44,158 bases of DNA from Acidiparvus fluvialis (lineage in GTDB: Bacteria > Acidobacteriota > Holophagae > Holophagales > Holophagaceae). Location: the NCBI GenBank assembly GCA_041263285.1, contig JBFSVS010000006.1, forward strand, positions 1 to 44,158. The letters are read 5' to 3'. The notes beneath the pieces were generated by a model, which was not told the origin of the DNA, searched no databases, and saw only the letters and a list, made by a program, of their open reading frames with translations. This document shows, in pieces, positions 25,480 through 34,641 of the stretch (position 1 is its first letter; each line of letters opens with the position of its first letter). The translations under genes and the position numbers were made by a program.

Positions 25480-27920
25480 TCACCTACTCCAATCAAAGTT
25501 TTTGTTTCTACCAAGACTGGAACCAATTTGTCTCCCGAGCAATCAAAATTAACTTCTCCAGATGGGACTGCCTCGTATCCCAACATGAGCTCAGCTAAAG
25601 GATCTTCCACCATCTTCTGTATGGCACGCCGAAGTGGACGTGCACCATAGGTTCGATCTTTTGAAGTATTTTTAACCAAAAGATCTACAGCACTCGAAGT
25701 GAGCGTAATTCGCAGTTTGTGTTTGGCTAGAGTGTGATTAACGTCATCAATAAGAAGTTGAACGATCTTCTTCAGCTCACCCTCGCCTAGACGATTAAAT
25801 AAAACAGTTTCATCAATACGGTTTAGAAATTCTGGAGGGAAAGTTCTTTTGAGAACTTTTAGTACGTCGTTATGACGAGCTGAATCTTTTGAATCATTTT
25901 CAAGAAATCCCACATTCTTATCGTTCATTAGTTCTTTAGAGCCGATATTAGAAGTAAGAATGATAAGGGTATTCTTAAAGTCCACTACATTCCCGAAAGC
26001 ATCGGTTGCCTGACCATCGTCAAAAATTTGAAGAAGAATATGAACTAGATCAGGATGTGCTTTTTCAACCTCATCAAAAAGAATTACTGAATAAGGATTG
26101 CGACGAACGCGATCAGTCAGAAGGCCTCCTTCCTCATACCCAACATAGCCTGGAGGAGCTCCTAGTAATTTACTGACTTCGTACTTTTCCATAAATTCAC
26201 TCATGTCAAATCGAATCACCTTTTTGGGATCCCCAAAAAGGAAGTTTGCTAGCGTCTTCGCAAGTTCTGTTTTTCCAACACCGGTTGGACCCAAAAATAA
26301 AAAAGAGCCCATGGGCCGATTGGGATTCTTTAATCCCGTTCGTGCTCGACGAACAGCTCGTGCAACAGCACTGACAGCTGCCTGTTGTCCAATGACACGT
26401 TGATTGATGTGCTCTTCCATATGAACCAAATTGCTTTTCTCTTCATTCTTGAGAGCCTTAACGGGTACCCCAGTCCAGGAGGCAACTACTTCTTCGATAT
26501 CAGCCTCGGATACCAGGGGGAAATTATCGTATTCCGTCTGAATCGTTGAAATGCGCTCTAGCTGAATCACTTCACGTAACTGCAGCTCTCTTTGTCGTAG
26601 CAGAACAGCTTTTTCAAAATCTCGGTTCAGAACTGCATCATTCATCTCATTAATAACTTTATGGAGTTCTTGTTCTGGATGTTGCTCACCTTTTGGTTGT
26701 TGCCCAACTCTTAATTTGACACGTGCCCCTGCTTCATCGAGGAGATCTAGTGCCTTGTCAGGCAGAAAGCGATCCGTAATGTAGCGATTGGACAAATAAA
26801 CTGATGCTTCAATAGCTTGACTAGAGTATCGAACACGATGGAATAATTCGTATCGGTTTTTGACTCCGCTTAGGATGGTAAGCGACTCTAACTCGTCGGG
26901 CGGATTCACCGTTACCGGCTGGAAACGACGAACGAGGCTTCGATCTTTGTCTATGTATTTTGCATATTCTTTATGGGTCGTTGCGCCAATGCATTGAATT
27001 TCACCTCGGCTTAGCGCAGGCTTCAGGATATTTGCTGCATCCAAACTTCCTTCAGCTGCTCCCGTTCCAATCAGTGAATGGATTTCGTCGATGAATAAAA
27101 CTACAGTGGGATCTTTAGTAGCTTCGGAAATAATACTTTTCAAGCGCTCTTCAAACTGCCCTCGATATTTAGTTCCTGCGACAACTAAGCTCAAATCAAG
27201 AGCAAAAATTCGCTTGTCCTGAAGACTAAAGGGAACAGCGCCTTCATGAATTTTTTGAGCAAGCCCTTCTACGATAGCCGTCTTCCCAACGCCTGCTTCC
27301 CCAAGGAGGATGGGGTTATTTTTTCGCCGTCGGCTTAGAATTTGAATGATTCTTTCGATTTCAGTGTCACGACCCACCAAGTTATCAAAAACACCTTTTT
27401 CCGCCATCTCGCTTAAGTTTCGAGCAAACTCAGAGAGAAGAGGGTGTTCTTTACGTTTTTTACTGCTTTTTTCTTCTTTAGTAGACTCAAAAAGAATCTC
27501 TCGGGCTTTGACTAGATCGGCTCCAGATTCTTTTAGCAACTTTGCAGCCATTGAACCTTCTTCTTTCAGCATGCCGAGCAAAAGATGTTCTGCTCCAACA
27601 TATTTATGATTCAGTTTGGAACTTTCATGGGCTGCATGTTTTAGTATATTTTTAACCTCTTCTTCCATGGGAATATCAATGGACGTAGAACTAAGTGATG
27701 TTTGTATTTCCTTGGGCGTTAAGGCTGTGATCAGGCGATCACGGAGGGTACTAATCTGAACTCCCATTCGCTCTAACAGATAGGTCGATGTTTTTTCACT
27801 CTCTCTCATTAATCCTAAAAGCAAGTGTCCACTTTGAATCGACTCCGATCCAAATTGACTTGCTTCATAACGAGCAAAAAACATGACTCGACGGGCTTTT
27901 TCTGTGAATTTTTCGAACAA
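25476..27920 (-). CDS. clpC: ATP-dependent Clp protease ATPase ClpC
   Basis: An 814-residue AAA+ unfoldase of the ClpC type. The N-terminal double Clp-N repeat (FEKFTEKARRVMFFARYEA, and HKYVGAEHLLLGML) is followed by the first AAA+ module (GEAGVGKT about 207-214; VVLFIDEIHSLIGTG). A UVR-like middle region with coiled coil (NDAVLNRDFEKAVLLRQREL) marks ClpC rather than ClpA or ClpB. The second module has GPTGVGKTELAKTL and the ClpB D2-small C-terminal domain. The start is TTG at 27920: GGAG lies seven bases upstream, and LFEKFTEKARR is the family N-terminus. The partner ClpP is not in the window. A leader hairpin lies directly upstream. Confidence 0.95.
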   Translation of the reverse strand: MFEKFTEKARRVMFFARYEASQFGSESIQSGHLLLGLMRESEKTSTYLLERMGVQISTLRDRLITALTPKEIQTSLSSTSIDIPMEEEVKNILKHAAHESSKLNHKYVGAEHLLLGMLKEEGSMAAKLLKESGADLVKAREILFESTKEEKSSKKRKEHPLLSEFARNLSEMAEKGVFDNLVGRDTEIERIIQILSRRRKNNPILLGEAGVGKTAIVEGLAQKIHEGAVPFSLQDKRIFALDLSLVVAGTKYRGQFEERLKSIISEATKDPTVVLFIDEIHSLIGTGAAEGSLDAANILKPALSRGEIQCIGATTHKEYAKYIDKDRSLVRRFQPVTVNPPDELESLTILSGVKNRYELFHRVRYSSQAIEASVYLSNRYITDRFLPDKALDLLDEAGARVKLRVGQQPKGEQHPEQELHKVINEMNDAVLNRDFEKAVLLRQRELQLREVIQLERISTIQTEYDNFPLVSEADIEEVVASWTGVPVKALKNEEKSNLVHMEEHINQRVIGQQAAVSAVARAVRRARTGLKNPNRPMGSFLFLGPTGVGKTELAKTLANFLFGDPKKVIRFDMSEFMEKYEVSKLLGAPPGYVGYEEGGLLTDRVRRNPYSVILFDEVEKAHPDLVHILLQIFDDGQATDAFGNVVDFKNTLIILTSNIGSKELMNDKNVGFLENDSKDSARHNDVLKVLKRTFPPEFLNRIDETVLFNRLGEGELKKIVQLLIDDVNHTLAKHKLRITLTSSAVDLLVKNTSKDRTYGARPLRRAIQKMVEDPLAELMLGYEAVPSGEVNFDCSGDKLVPVLVETKTLIGVGE

Positions 27921-27941
27921 GAGAAGACTCCTTTTTACTAA

Positions 27942-27970
27942 GGGAGAGTAACCCAAGGTTACCTACTCCC
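27942..27970 (-). promoter_or_regulatory. Hairpin in the clpC leader
   Basis: GGGAG-A-GTAACC (27942-27953) pairs with GGTTAC-CTA-CTCCC (27957-27970) around a CAA loop: 6 bp plus 5 bp with an internal bulge. It ends about ten bases upstream of the clpC ribosome site. It matches neither CIRCE nor the CtsR repeat. It may be an operator or an RNA element. Confidence 0.4.
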
Positions 27971-28101
27971 CTAAATATGATTATCCCCTGAAATCTATCA
28001 TCTTCCCAAGACCAAACGACCTGCTAAAATCAGACTGAGATTATTGATTTTTAATCGGGCACTAATCTCCAAGTCACTACACTCTACGCTATTGGAGTTA
28101 T

Positions 28102-29409
28102 ATGAGATCGGGCTCAAAAAACCTAGTGGTTCTTGGTATGCAATGGGGGGATGAAGGCAAAGGGAAAATTATCGATCTCCTCAGTAAAAACTTTTCGTAC
28201 GTAGTTCGATTTCAGGGTGGAAACAACGCAGGTCACACGATCGTAGTCAACGGGGAGAGCCTAGCACTTCACCAAGTACCGAGCGGAACTCTGCATCCCA
28301 AATGCTTTCTAGTGGTTTCAAATGGAGTAGTTCTAAATCTTGAGGTTTTCAATCAGGAATTAGATCGGCTTAGACAGCGTGGAATTGACGTTCTATCTAG
28401 GCTGATGCTGAGTGAAAAAGCTCATGTCATTCTCCCGCATCACATTCTTTTGGATCAATGGCGCGAAGGTGGGGCTGGTCGAATTGGGACTACCGGACGT
28501 GGTATCGGACCTGCTTATGAGATGAAAAGCTCGAGAATGGGTGTTCGACTGGGCGACTTTCTTCATCCCGAGACTCTTCGGGCCCGAATGGAGCTCGGTT
28601 ACCGAGAGGTATCTCTTAGACTTGGTCCAGCCTCTACTCTCCCCACCCTAGATCAGATATTAGAGATGGCTCAATCATGGGTAGCCCCCCTGAAGGAGTG
28701 CATTGGAAATACGCAGGAGCTCTTGCGACAGGCATGGGACCAAGAATTACCAATTCTTTTTGAGGGGGCGCAAGCTTCTCTTTTAGATATTGATCACGGA
28801 ACCTATCCCTATGTCACTTCCTCAAACTGTTCTGTGGGCGGTCTCTTAGCCGGAACCGGCTTACCGCATCAAGTGATCGGCATGGTATGCGGAGTTACTA
28901 AAGCATACGCCACTCGAGTTGGAGACGGCCCCTTCCCAAGCGAGTTGCATGGTCTTTTAGGAGAAACCATTCGAAGTCGAGGAAAAGAGTACGGCACAAC
29001 AACAGGCCGTCCACGTCGATGCGGCTGGTTTGATATTCCCATCGTTCGGCATGGAGTACAAATAAATGGAACAGGAGGTCTTGCGATCATGAAACTTGAT
29101 GTTTTAGATGGCCTCGAGGAGGTCAAAGTCGTGATCGGATACTCCGATGGATCTGGAGGTCTAACACGAAGTCTTCCAGGACATGAAATTGACTGGAAAG
29201 AGCTTCGTCCCGTTGAAAAAATCTTCAAGGGCTGGGGGCAGACGGCTGGCTGCACACAATGGTCAGACTTACCCAAGGAAGCCCAAAATTACTTGAAATT
29301 TATTGAGGACAATATGGATTGTCCCATTGCTTATGTGAGTACCGGAGCAGATCGTCGCGAGGGTTTCTTGATGTCAGGTGCTTTGAGCCCCTTTATGGAA
29401 CCTGCATAG
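28102..29409 (+). CDS. purA: Adenylosuccinate synthetase
   Basis: A 435-residue GTP-dependent enzyme joining IMP and aspartate to give adenylosuccinate, the first committed step to AMP. The P-loop-like GMQWGDEGKGK carries catalytic Asp17, and His45 lies in GGNNAGHTIV. IMP- and GTP-site motifs follow (TTGRGIGPAYEMKSSRMG, LFEGAQASLLDIDHGTYPY, TTGRPRRCGWFD). The length is normal. GGAG lies five bases upstream of the ATG. It is divergent from clpC and followed by two tRNA genes in the same direction. Confidence 0.97.
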   Translation: MRSGSKNLVVLGMQWGDEGKGKIIDLLSKNFSYVVRFQGGNNAGHTIVVNGESLALHQVPSGTLHPKCFLVVSNGVVLNLEVFNQELDRLRQRGIDVLSRLMLSEKAHVILPHHILLDQWREGGAGRIGTTGRGIGPAYEMKSSRMGVRLGDFLHPETLRARMELGYREVSLRLGPASTLPTLDQILEMAQSWVAPLKECIGNTQELLRQAWDQELPILFEGAQASLLDIDHGTYPYVTSSNCSVGGLLAGTGLPHQVIGMVCGVTKAYATRVGDGPFPSELHGLLGETIRSRGKEYGTTTGRPRRCGWFDIPIVRHGVQINGTGGLAIMKLDVLDGLEEVKVVIGYSDGSGGLTRSLPGHEIDWKELRPVEKIFKGWGQTAGCTQWSDLPKEAQNYLKFIEDNMDCPIAYVSTGADRREGFLMSGALSPFMEPA

Positions 29410-29482
29410 AGATTCCGAAGTCTTCCTTGATTCAATCTTTAAGTTAGGGGAAACTAATGAATCTTGATATACCAATACCCCA

Positions 29483-29557
29483 GGGTCTGTAGCTCAGCGG
29501 TAGAGCAGGAGCCTTTTAAGCTCTTGGTCGTGGGTTCGATCCCCACCGGACCCACCA
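29483..29557 (+). tRNA. tRNA-Lys (TTT anticodon)
   Basis: Acceptor GGGTCTG pairs with CGGACCC, the anticodon loop CTTTTAA gives TTT, the T-loop is TTCGATC and CCA is encoded (29555-29557). Confidence 0.95.
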
Positions 29558-29584
29558 GTCAGTAGTATTATTTGAGAACGGAAT

Positions 29585-29659
29585 GGAGCTATCGTCTAAC
29601 GGTTAGGACAGCGCCCTTTCAAGGCGCCAGTACGGGTTCGAGTCCCGTTAGCTCTACCA
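29585..29659 (+). tRNA. tRNA-Glu (TTC anticodon)
   Basis: Acceptor GGAGCTA pairs with TAGCTCT, the anticodon stem GCGCC/GGCGC holds loop CTTTCAA (TTC), the T-loop is TTCGAGT and CCA is encoded. It lies 27 bases after tRNA-Lys, probably one transcript. Confidence 0.95.
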
Positions 29660-29702
29660 ATCTTTACAATTTTTTACAAAGTCCTTTTGTGAAATCCCAA
29701 AC

Positions 29703-30842
29703 TTACTCTTCGGTATTAGGAAGAGTGGACTGTCCTTCCATTAATTGATCCATCTTCTTAAGTTGAGAATCCAGACCCCCTCGACCCATAAGTTTAGTTC
29801 GAGCCCCTTCCCATGCCTCTGAGGCCTTGACCAAACGTTGTTGGATTTCATCAAAATCTTCGGTAAAGCCTTCGAATTTTTTAAGGGCATTTTGAGCTAA
29901 AGAGAGGATATGGCTTATATTTTTGATCTGGGATTGACTTTTGTGAAAATCCATAATTATACGAATGAGTCCTACGATATTACCAGGACAAACTACGATG
30001 ACATTCTTCTTATAAGCTTCCTCAACAATCCCTCTTCGATAAGCTAAAAAATATACGTCTTCAATTGGGATAAACATAATGACCGCAGAAATATTTTTTC
30101 CGGGATACAGTCGGCTATAGTCTTTAGCCGAAAGCTGCTGGACATGAGTTTTAACTCCATCGCATACGGCATCTTCAAGCTGGGCCATATGATCTGTCTC
30201 CCTCAATTTTTCGTCCTGATACTTTAGTAACTCTATGTAGGATATGAGGGTTACCTTGGAATCTAGTACGAGGTGATGATCGTCTGGTAAATGGAGAAGA
30301 ATATCTGGGCGAATTCGACCTGCTTCGCTATTGGCCTCAGCTTGGACTTCAAAATGGAGTTTGGGTTGCATCCCACAGGCTAGCAAAATTGATTCGAGCA
30401 CCTTTTCTCCCCACGCCCCCCGAACAGCACTTTTTCCTTTGAGGGCTTCTGTTAACAGCTGAGTGTCTTCAGATATTTTTACTTGGGCTTCGTTCATTAA
30501 TTTAATTGTCGTTGTGAGTGCACTTCTTTGCTCTGTTTCAGAGGTATGAATTTGGTCTAGCCGCGTCTTAAGGTGGGATATTGTGTCCTTGAAGGGATCG
30601 AGAATGCTTTTCATTTCCTGCTGCTGAATCAATCTAAGATCCGAAGACTGTGCCTTCAGCGAAGATTCTGCAACTTGTTTAAATTCCTTATCTAATCTCT
30701 CGAGAAGTTGACCTTGTACCTGTAGCAATTGGTCCTGAGATTGCGCTTTGATTTGGGCTTCGGTCAATTTATTTCGTAAACGATTATTTGCCCATAAATA
30801 TCCAAGAAAGAAGCCTAATAAAATACCTAAACCGACCATCAT
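29703..30842 (-). CDS. rmuC: DNA recombination protein RmuC
   Basis: A 379-residue RmuC family protein. An N-terminal membrane anchor (MMVGLGILLGFFLGYLWA) is followed by a long coiled coil (about 20-135) and a PD-(D/E)xK-like nuclease-fold domain. That domain has the family motif RGAWGEKVLESILLACGM, then RPDILLHLPDDHHLVLDSKV with the acidic and lysine residues, and PIEDVYFLAYRR. RmuC is reported to limit inversions between short inverted repeats in E. coli; the mechanism is unclear. It follows ilvE in the same direction with 75 bases between, so may share its transcript. Confidence 0.93.
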   Translation of the reverse strand: MMVGLGILLGFFLGYLWANNRLRNKLTEAQIKAQSQDQLLQVQGQLLERLDKEFKQVAESSLKAQSSDLRLIQQQEMKSILDPFKDTISHLKTRLDQIHTSETEQRSALTTTIKLMNEAQVKISEDTQLLTEALKGKSAVRGAWGEKVLESILLACGMQPKLHFEVQAEANSEAGRIRPDILLHLPDDHHLVLDSKVTLISYIELLKYQDEKLRETDHMAQLEDAVCDGVKTHVQQLSAKDYSRLYPGKNISAVIMFIPIEDVYFLAYRRGIVEEAYKKNVIVVCPGNIVGLIRIIMDFHKSQSQIKNISHILSLAQNALKKFEGFTEDFDEIQQRLVKASEAWEGARTKLMGRGGLDSQLKKMDQLMEGQSTLPNTEE

Positions 30843-30917
30843 CGAGCTACCTCAGATCACCTGTTTCGGTGGGAGATTAGTAAAACAGATTTTAAAAAAA
30901 AGAAAAGGGGGACGATT

Positions 30918-32006
30918 TTAATTAATAGGGTGTAACCAGCCATGGGAATCAGGAATCTCCCCATGCTGAAGATCCAACAAATACTCTCTTAATTGTAGTG
31001 CTACGGGGCCTATTGTTCCTTGATTGATGAGCCATGAGCCCGTCCTAGACTTCACTTCTCGAATCGGGGTAATTACTGCGGCCGTGCCGCAAGCAAAGGT
31101 CTCGCTAAATTCCCCAGAAATAGATTTCTCTTGCCATTCTTGAGTCGATATTCGACGCTCAGAAAATCCCCAGTCTAAGTCTTTGCTTATTTGAATTAGG
31201 CTCAAGCGCGTAATTCCAGGAAGAATGGTTCCTGTAAGTTCAGGCGTTACAAGATGGATTTGATTATTCTTTTTTTCAACAAGACATATATTCATACCAC
31301 CCATTTCTTCGAGGTATCGATGTTCTCGGGCATCGAGCCAAACCACTTGATCACACCCATGATCGATAGCTTGCTTCTGTCCGATTAAGCTTGCTCCATA
31401 ATTGCCTGCGAATTTGGCAGCTCCTGTCCCACCTGGAGCCGCTCGAATATAGTCTTCACTAAGCCATACGCTGACGGCTTTATAGCCCTGGGGAAAATAC
31501 GATCCACACGGCGATGCAAATAAGACAAATCGATAGGAGATGGAAGGACGAACGCCTAGGGCGGCTTCCGTTGCGAACATCAAAGGGCGAAGATATAAGC
31601 TTTCTCCTCGTTTGTCGGAAACCCAAGATCGATCTTGTCGTACGAGCGCTTCCGCTGCTGATATAAAGAGATCCTCTGGTATTGAGGGCATGGCTAAACG
31701 ATGAGCGCTTTCATTCATTCGTTTCCAGTTTTCGACTGGACGAAATAAAGCAACATTTCCGTTTTTTTGGGGATAGCACTTGAGGCCTTCGAAAATTGAC
31801 TGGCCATAATGCAGGATGCTTGCAGCGGGGTCCAAGGTAATAGGTCCATAGGGCTGAAGAATCGGCGTAGACCAGCCGGACGAAGCCTCGTAGTCACTAA
31901 TCACCATATGCTCACTGAATACCCGCCCAAATCCGGGATTTGTCATCCGCACTTCTCGATCGAATTTAGATAGGACTTGCTTAAGAGGCTTAAGGTCTAT
32001 TTTCAT
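30918..32006 (-). CDS. ilvE: Branched-chain amino acid aminotransferase
   Basis: A 362-residue fold-type IV aminotransferase for the last step of Val, Leu and Ile synthesis or first step of their breakdown. It is the long type II form: LHYGQSIFEGLKCYPQKNG, YLRPLMFATEAALGV, Lys198 as Schiff base in GGTGAAKFAGNYGASL, and EEMGGMNICLV then TGTILPGITRLSL. The length matches this subfamily. The leader has a small hairpin and an 11-codon reading frame. The ribosome site (GAAAG) is weak. Confidence 0.95.
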   Translation of the reverse strand: MKIDLKPLKQVLSKFDREVRMTNPGFGRVFSEHMVISDYEASSGWSTPILQPYGPITLDPAASILHYGQSIFEGLKCYPQKNGNVALFRPVENWKRMNESAHRLAMPSIPEDLFISAAEALVRQDRSWVSDKRGESLYLRPLMFATEAALGVRPSISYRFVLFASPCGSYFPQGYKAVSVWLSEDYIRAAPGGTGAAKFAGNYGASLIGQKQAIDHGCDQVVWLDAREHRYLEEMGGMNICLVEKKNNQIHLVTPELTGTILPGITRLSLIQISKDLDWGFSERRISTQEWQEKSISGEFSETFACGTAAVITPIREVKSRTGSWLINQGTIGPVALQLREYLLDLQHGEIPDSHGWLHPIN

Positions 32007-32014
32007 GATTACTT

Positions 32015-32075
32015 TCAGGGGGTAAGTCCACTCTCACGGACCATCATCATCACTTCATCATCTCCTATAAGGAGA
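32015..32075 (-). promoter_or_regulatory. ilvE leader: hairpin plus possible leader peptide
   Basis: TCTCCT-ATA-AGGAGA (32061-32075) is a perfect 6-bp hairpin containing an AGGAG. Eleven bases later (minus strand) an 11-residue frame runs from ATG at 32050 to TGA at 32015 (MMMVRESGLTP), eight bases before the ilvE ATG. It has one Val and one Leu codon, too few to make attenuation convincing. Confidence 0.25.
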
Positions 32076-32095
32076 CTGAGATCAATAGAGGTTCT

Positions 32096-32683
32096 TCATA
32101 GCCCTAAGTGTTTTTGCATATGGAGAACCAAATGATCTATACCTTTGGATTTGCGAGCGCTAACCCAAAAAACCGCTTCGGAATCTACCGATAAAATCTC
32201 GCATAGTTTTTTTTGCTTTGCAGAACGTTCGGAAGGACGTAACTGGTCAAATTTAGTAGCCACAATAGTATAAGGAAGGTGATTTTGAAATAGCCAGGCT
32301 TGCATATCGATATCCAACTCCGTAGGACCAACATAGGAGTCAACACATAAATAGACCATGATAAGAGTCTTTCGCGATCGTAAGTACGATTCAATTAATA
32401 AATTCCAACGAACTTTATCCTCTTCGGGTCCGCGCGCAAAACCATATCCAGGACAATCGATTAGCAAACGCTCTCGGGGCGCTTGGTAGACATTAAGATT
32501 CCTCGTTCGACCCGGCGTTTTACTTGTTTGTGCTAGATTATTTTGTTGGGCGACGGCATTGATGAGGGACGATTTTCCGACGTTGCTTCGACCCACAATG
32601 GCAATTTCACAATCGCAGAATCCAATTTGGTCTTCTGAGCTAGCGCTCTTTACAAAAGATAAAGTCAATCGAGCAGGGGTCAT
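32096..32683 (-). CDS. engB: Ribosome biogenesis GTPase YsxC/EngB (YihA)
   Basis: A 195-residue small GTPase for large-subunit assembly. G1 is GRSNVGKSS (residues 31-39), the G2-like Thr lies in SKTPGRTRNLN, G3 is DCPGYGFA, G4 is TKFD and G5 is VSARKSKG. Length and order are typical. It heads a minus-strand run engB-ilvE-rmuC with gaps of 89 and 75 bases. Upstream, it is divergent from the DUF4097 gene. Confidence 0.95.
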   Translation of the reverse strand: MTPARLTLSFVKSASSEDQIGFCDCEIAIVGRSNVGKSSLINAVAQQNNLAQTSKTPGRTRNLNVYQAPRERLLIDCPGYGFARGPEEDKVRWNLLIESYLRSRKTLIMVYLCVDSYVGPTELDIDMQAWLFQNHLPYTIVATKFDQLRPSERSAKQKKLCEILSVDSEAVFWVSARKSKGIDHLVLHMQKHLGL

Positions 32684-32827
32684 GGCTATAGATTCCGGTA
32701 GATTCTCATTGTAAGGGATGACCGATGGGCCTCTAAATTCGTCCGTTTAGACCAAACTGGAAGCAAATCAAGGAATTCAGAAAAGTCCAATCCCCAAGAT
32801 GATCAAATGAAACATGGAGTTTGTGGC

Positions 32828-33751
32828 ATGTTTAGCGTTAAAAAAATAACCTACTTGTTGTTGCTTTCGTTGCTTATGGCTAGCCACTCGAATCTGATTG
32901 CGATGGCTAAAATCAGCGGTATCGATAAAGTAGCCCTCGAGCTTGAACTCGAGACTCGCACTGAATCGCAAATATTATCGATGGCTCCGGGATCAAAACT
33001 TAATATCACCAATACAAATGGGCAGATCACCATAGAAGGATGGGATAAAAATACCATCAAGATTGAGGCGATGATTAAGGACACGGCTACCCACCGGATC
33101 AAAATTGAGTCGACTCAAAATGAACAGGGGGTAACCATCGATGTTCGCTATCCTGGGCGTGGCGAAGCTTTTTGGGGTTTGGTTCAGTGGAATTGGGATC
33201 TAGTTAAAAATGAGAGACCGCAGTGTGATCTCACGCTATTTGTCCCACGAAAACTTCAAGGCTCTTTTAGAAACACCAACGGGGGTATTCGCCTAACTAA
33301 CCTTGAGGGATTCATAGAAGTTAAGTCAGTGAACGGCAATCTCGATGCGCGTCAAATCACAGGCACGATGGAAGGTAAAACCGTCAATGGTACGATCACA
33401 ATCAATGAAACGGAAGCCGATGTCAATATTTCAACCACCAATGGTTTAATCAAACTTGATGGAGTCAGTGGATCGATTAATGCAAAAACCATTAATGGCT
33501 CGATTCAAGCCAAAAATCTGAATGGCCAAGATCGGGGGATATCCTTTAATACCGTCAATGGGGCCGTTCGCCTGACCTTAGGATCAGCTACGGGATCTGT
33601 GCATCTTTCAAACGTCTTAGGAAAAATCTCTTTTACTGACCAGAGAGGGGTGGTGTTTCAAGGACGTCGATTATTCACCACGGACATTCCTAACTCGAAC
33701 CAAAAAATAAAAGTCTCCACAGTTAACGGACCAATCGATGTTATTCAGTGA
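32828..33751 (+). CDS. DUF4097-type exported beta-solenoid protein
   Basis: A 307-residue exported protein with a hydrophobic signal peptide (KKITYLLLLSLLMASHSNLIAMA). The mature part is a run of short beta-strands marked by Asn-Gly turns: NTNGQITIEGW, RNTNGGIRLTN, KSVNGNLDAR, KTVNGTITIN, STTNGLIKLDG, KTINGSIQAK, NTVNGAVRLT and STVNGPIDVI. This is the DUF4097/DUF4098 putative adhesin pattern, probably a right-handed solenoid. Function is unknown; cell surface or periplasm is likely. The ATG at 32828 is preferred over 32807 because GGAG lies eight bases upstream. The stop overlaps the convergent purC stop by seven bases. Confidence 0.8.
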   Translation: MFSVKKITYLLLLSLLMASHSNLIAMAKISGIDKVALELELETRTESQILSMAPGSKLNITNTNGQITIEGWDKNTIKIEAMIKDTATHRIKIESTQNEQGVTIDVRYPGRGEAFWGLVQWNWDLVKNERPQCDLTLFVPRKLQGSFRNTNGGIRLTNLEGFIEVKSVNGNLDARQITGTMEGKTVNGTITINETEADVNISTTNGLIKLDGVSGSINAKTINGSIQAKNLNGQDRGISFNTVNGAVRLTLGSATGSVHLSNVLGKISFTDQRGVVFQGRRLFTTDIPNSNQKIKVSTVNGPIDVIQ

Positions 33752-34641
33752 ATACTGATTTTGATGTCTAGTCGTTCGGCTAAAGCGATATATCGTTGTT
33801 GGATTTCTTCTACAATTCGATCCGGAAGAAAAGGTGCGGGTGGGGTTTTATTCCACCTGGCTTGATCCTCAAGATAGTCTCGGAGAAATTGTTTATCGAG
33901 GCTAGGAGGTTGAGAACCTGGAGACCATTGATTCCGGTGCCAATACCGACTCGAATCTGGGGTAAGCACTTCATCAATTAGGATAAGATCTCCATTAAAA
34001 AGCTCCCCAAATTCAAATTTAGAGTCTGCAAGCAGGATCCCTTTAGATTCAATCAATGCTTGGCCATGTTGGTAGAGATCAACAGACTTTTCTCTCAGTC
34101 GAGAGGCCTTGGATGATCCTAGGAGTGTTTGCATGTGATCAAAAGTAATATTTTCATCATGGCCCGATTGAGCTTTAATGGCTGGAGTAAAGAGAGGCTC
34201 CGGTAGGCGAGAACCCAGTAGAAGCCCCTTGGGTAATGGATGCCCTGCAACTTGGCCGGTGGCTTGATATTCCTTCCACGCCGAACCGGCTAGATATCCC
34301 CGCACAACGCATTCGACACCAATGGGCTCTGTTTTGAGAACCCGCATCACTCGACCCTCTAGGATTTCCTTTTGCTGTCGCACCAATATCGGCAGGCTAT
34401 CAAAATCAATAGGCCTTACATGATGAGGCATAAAGGATTGCACTGAATCGAACCAAAAGTGGGCGATGGCAGTGAGGATTTTACCTTTACCCGGAATACC
34501 ATTAGGCATGATGCAATCAAATGCACTAATGCGATCGGTTGCGACGATCAACAGTTCAGATCCTAAATCGTAAACGTCTCTCACCTTCCCTTTTCTAAAC
34601 AAAGGAAGAGGTAATGAGGTGGACAACAAAGGAGATATCAT
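33745..34641 (-). CDS. purC: SAICAR synthetase
   Basis: A 298-residue enzyme joining CAIR and aspartate with ATP to form SAICAR in purine synthesis. Motifs: GKVRDVYDLGSELLIVATDRISAFD (nucleotide-binding start), PIGVECVVRGYLAGSAWKEY (family signature), and DSKFEFGELFNGDLILIDEVLTPDSSRYW. The ~300-residue length is the longer form, as in fungi and many deep-branching bacteria. Its ATG shares one base with the stop of the TPR gene (TGATG), so the two are co-translated; it may be the last gene of the long ATP-synthase message. Confidence 0.96.
   Translation of the reverse strand: MISPLLSTSLPLPLFRKGKVRDVYDLGSELLIVATDRISAFDCIMPNGIPGKGKILTAIAHFWFDSVQSFMPHHVRPIDFDSLPILVRQQKEILEGRVMRVLKTEPIGVECVVRGYLAGSAWKEYQATGQVAGHPLPKGLLLGSRLPEPLFTPAIKAQSGHDENITFDHMQTLLGSSKASRLREKSVDLYQHGQALIESKGILLADSKFEFGELFNGDLILIDEVLTPDSSRYWHRNQWSPGSQPPSLDKQFLRDYLEDQARWNKTPPAPFLPDRIVEEIQQRYIALAERLDIKISIH

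Noticed and set aside
33280..33751. Repeated Asn-Gly units in the DUF4097 gene as a DNA tandem repeat.
   Set aside because: The repetition is at the protein level (beta-turns); the DNA has diverged and shows no exact repeat unit.
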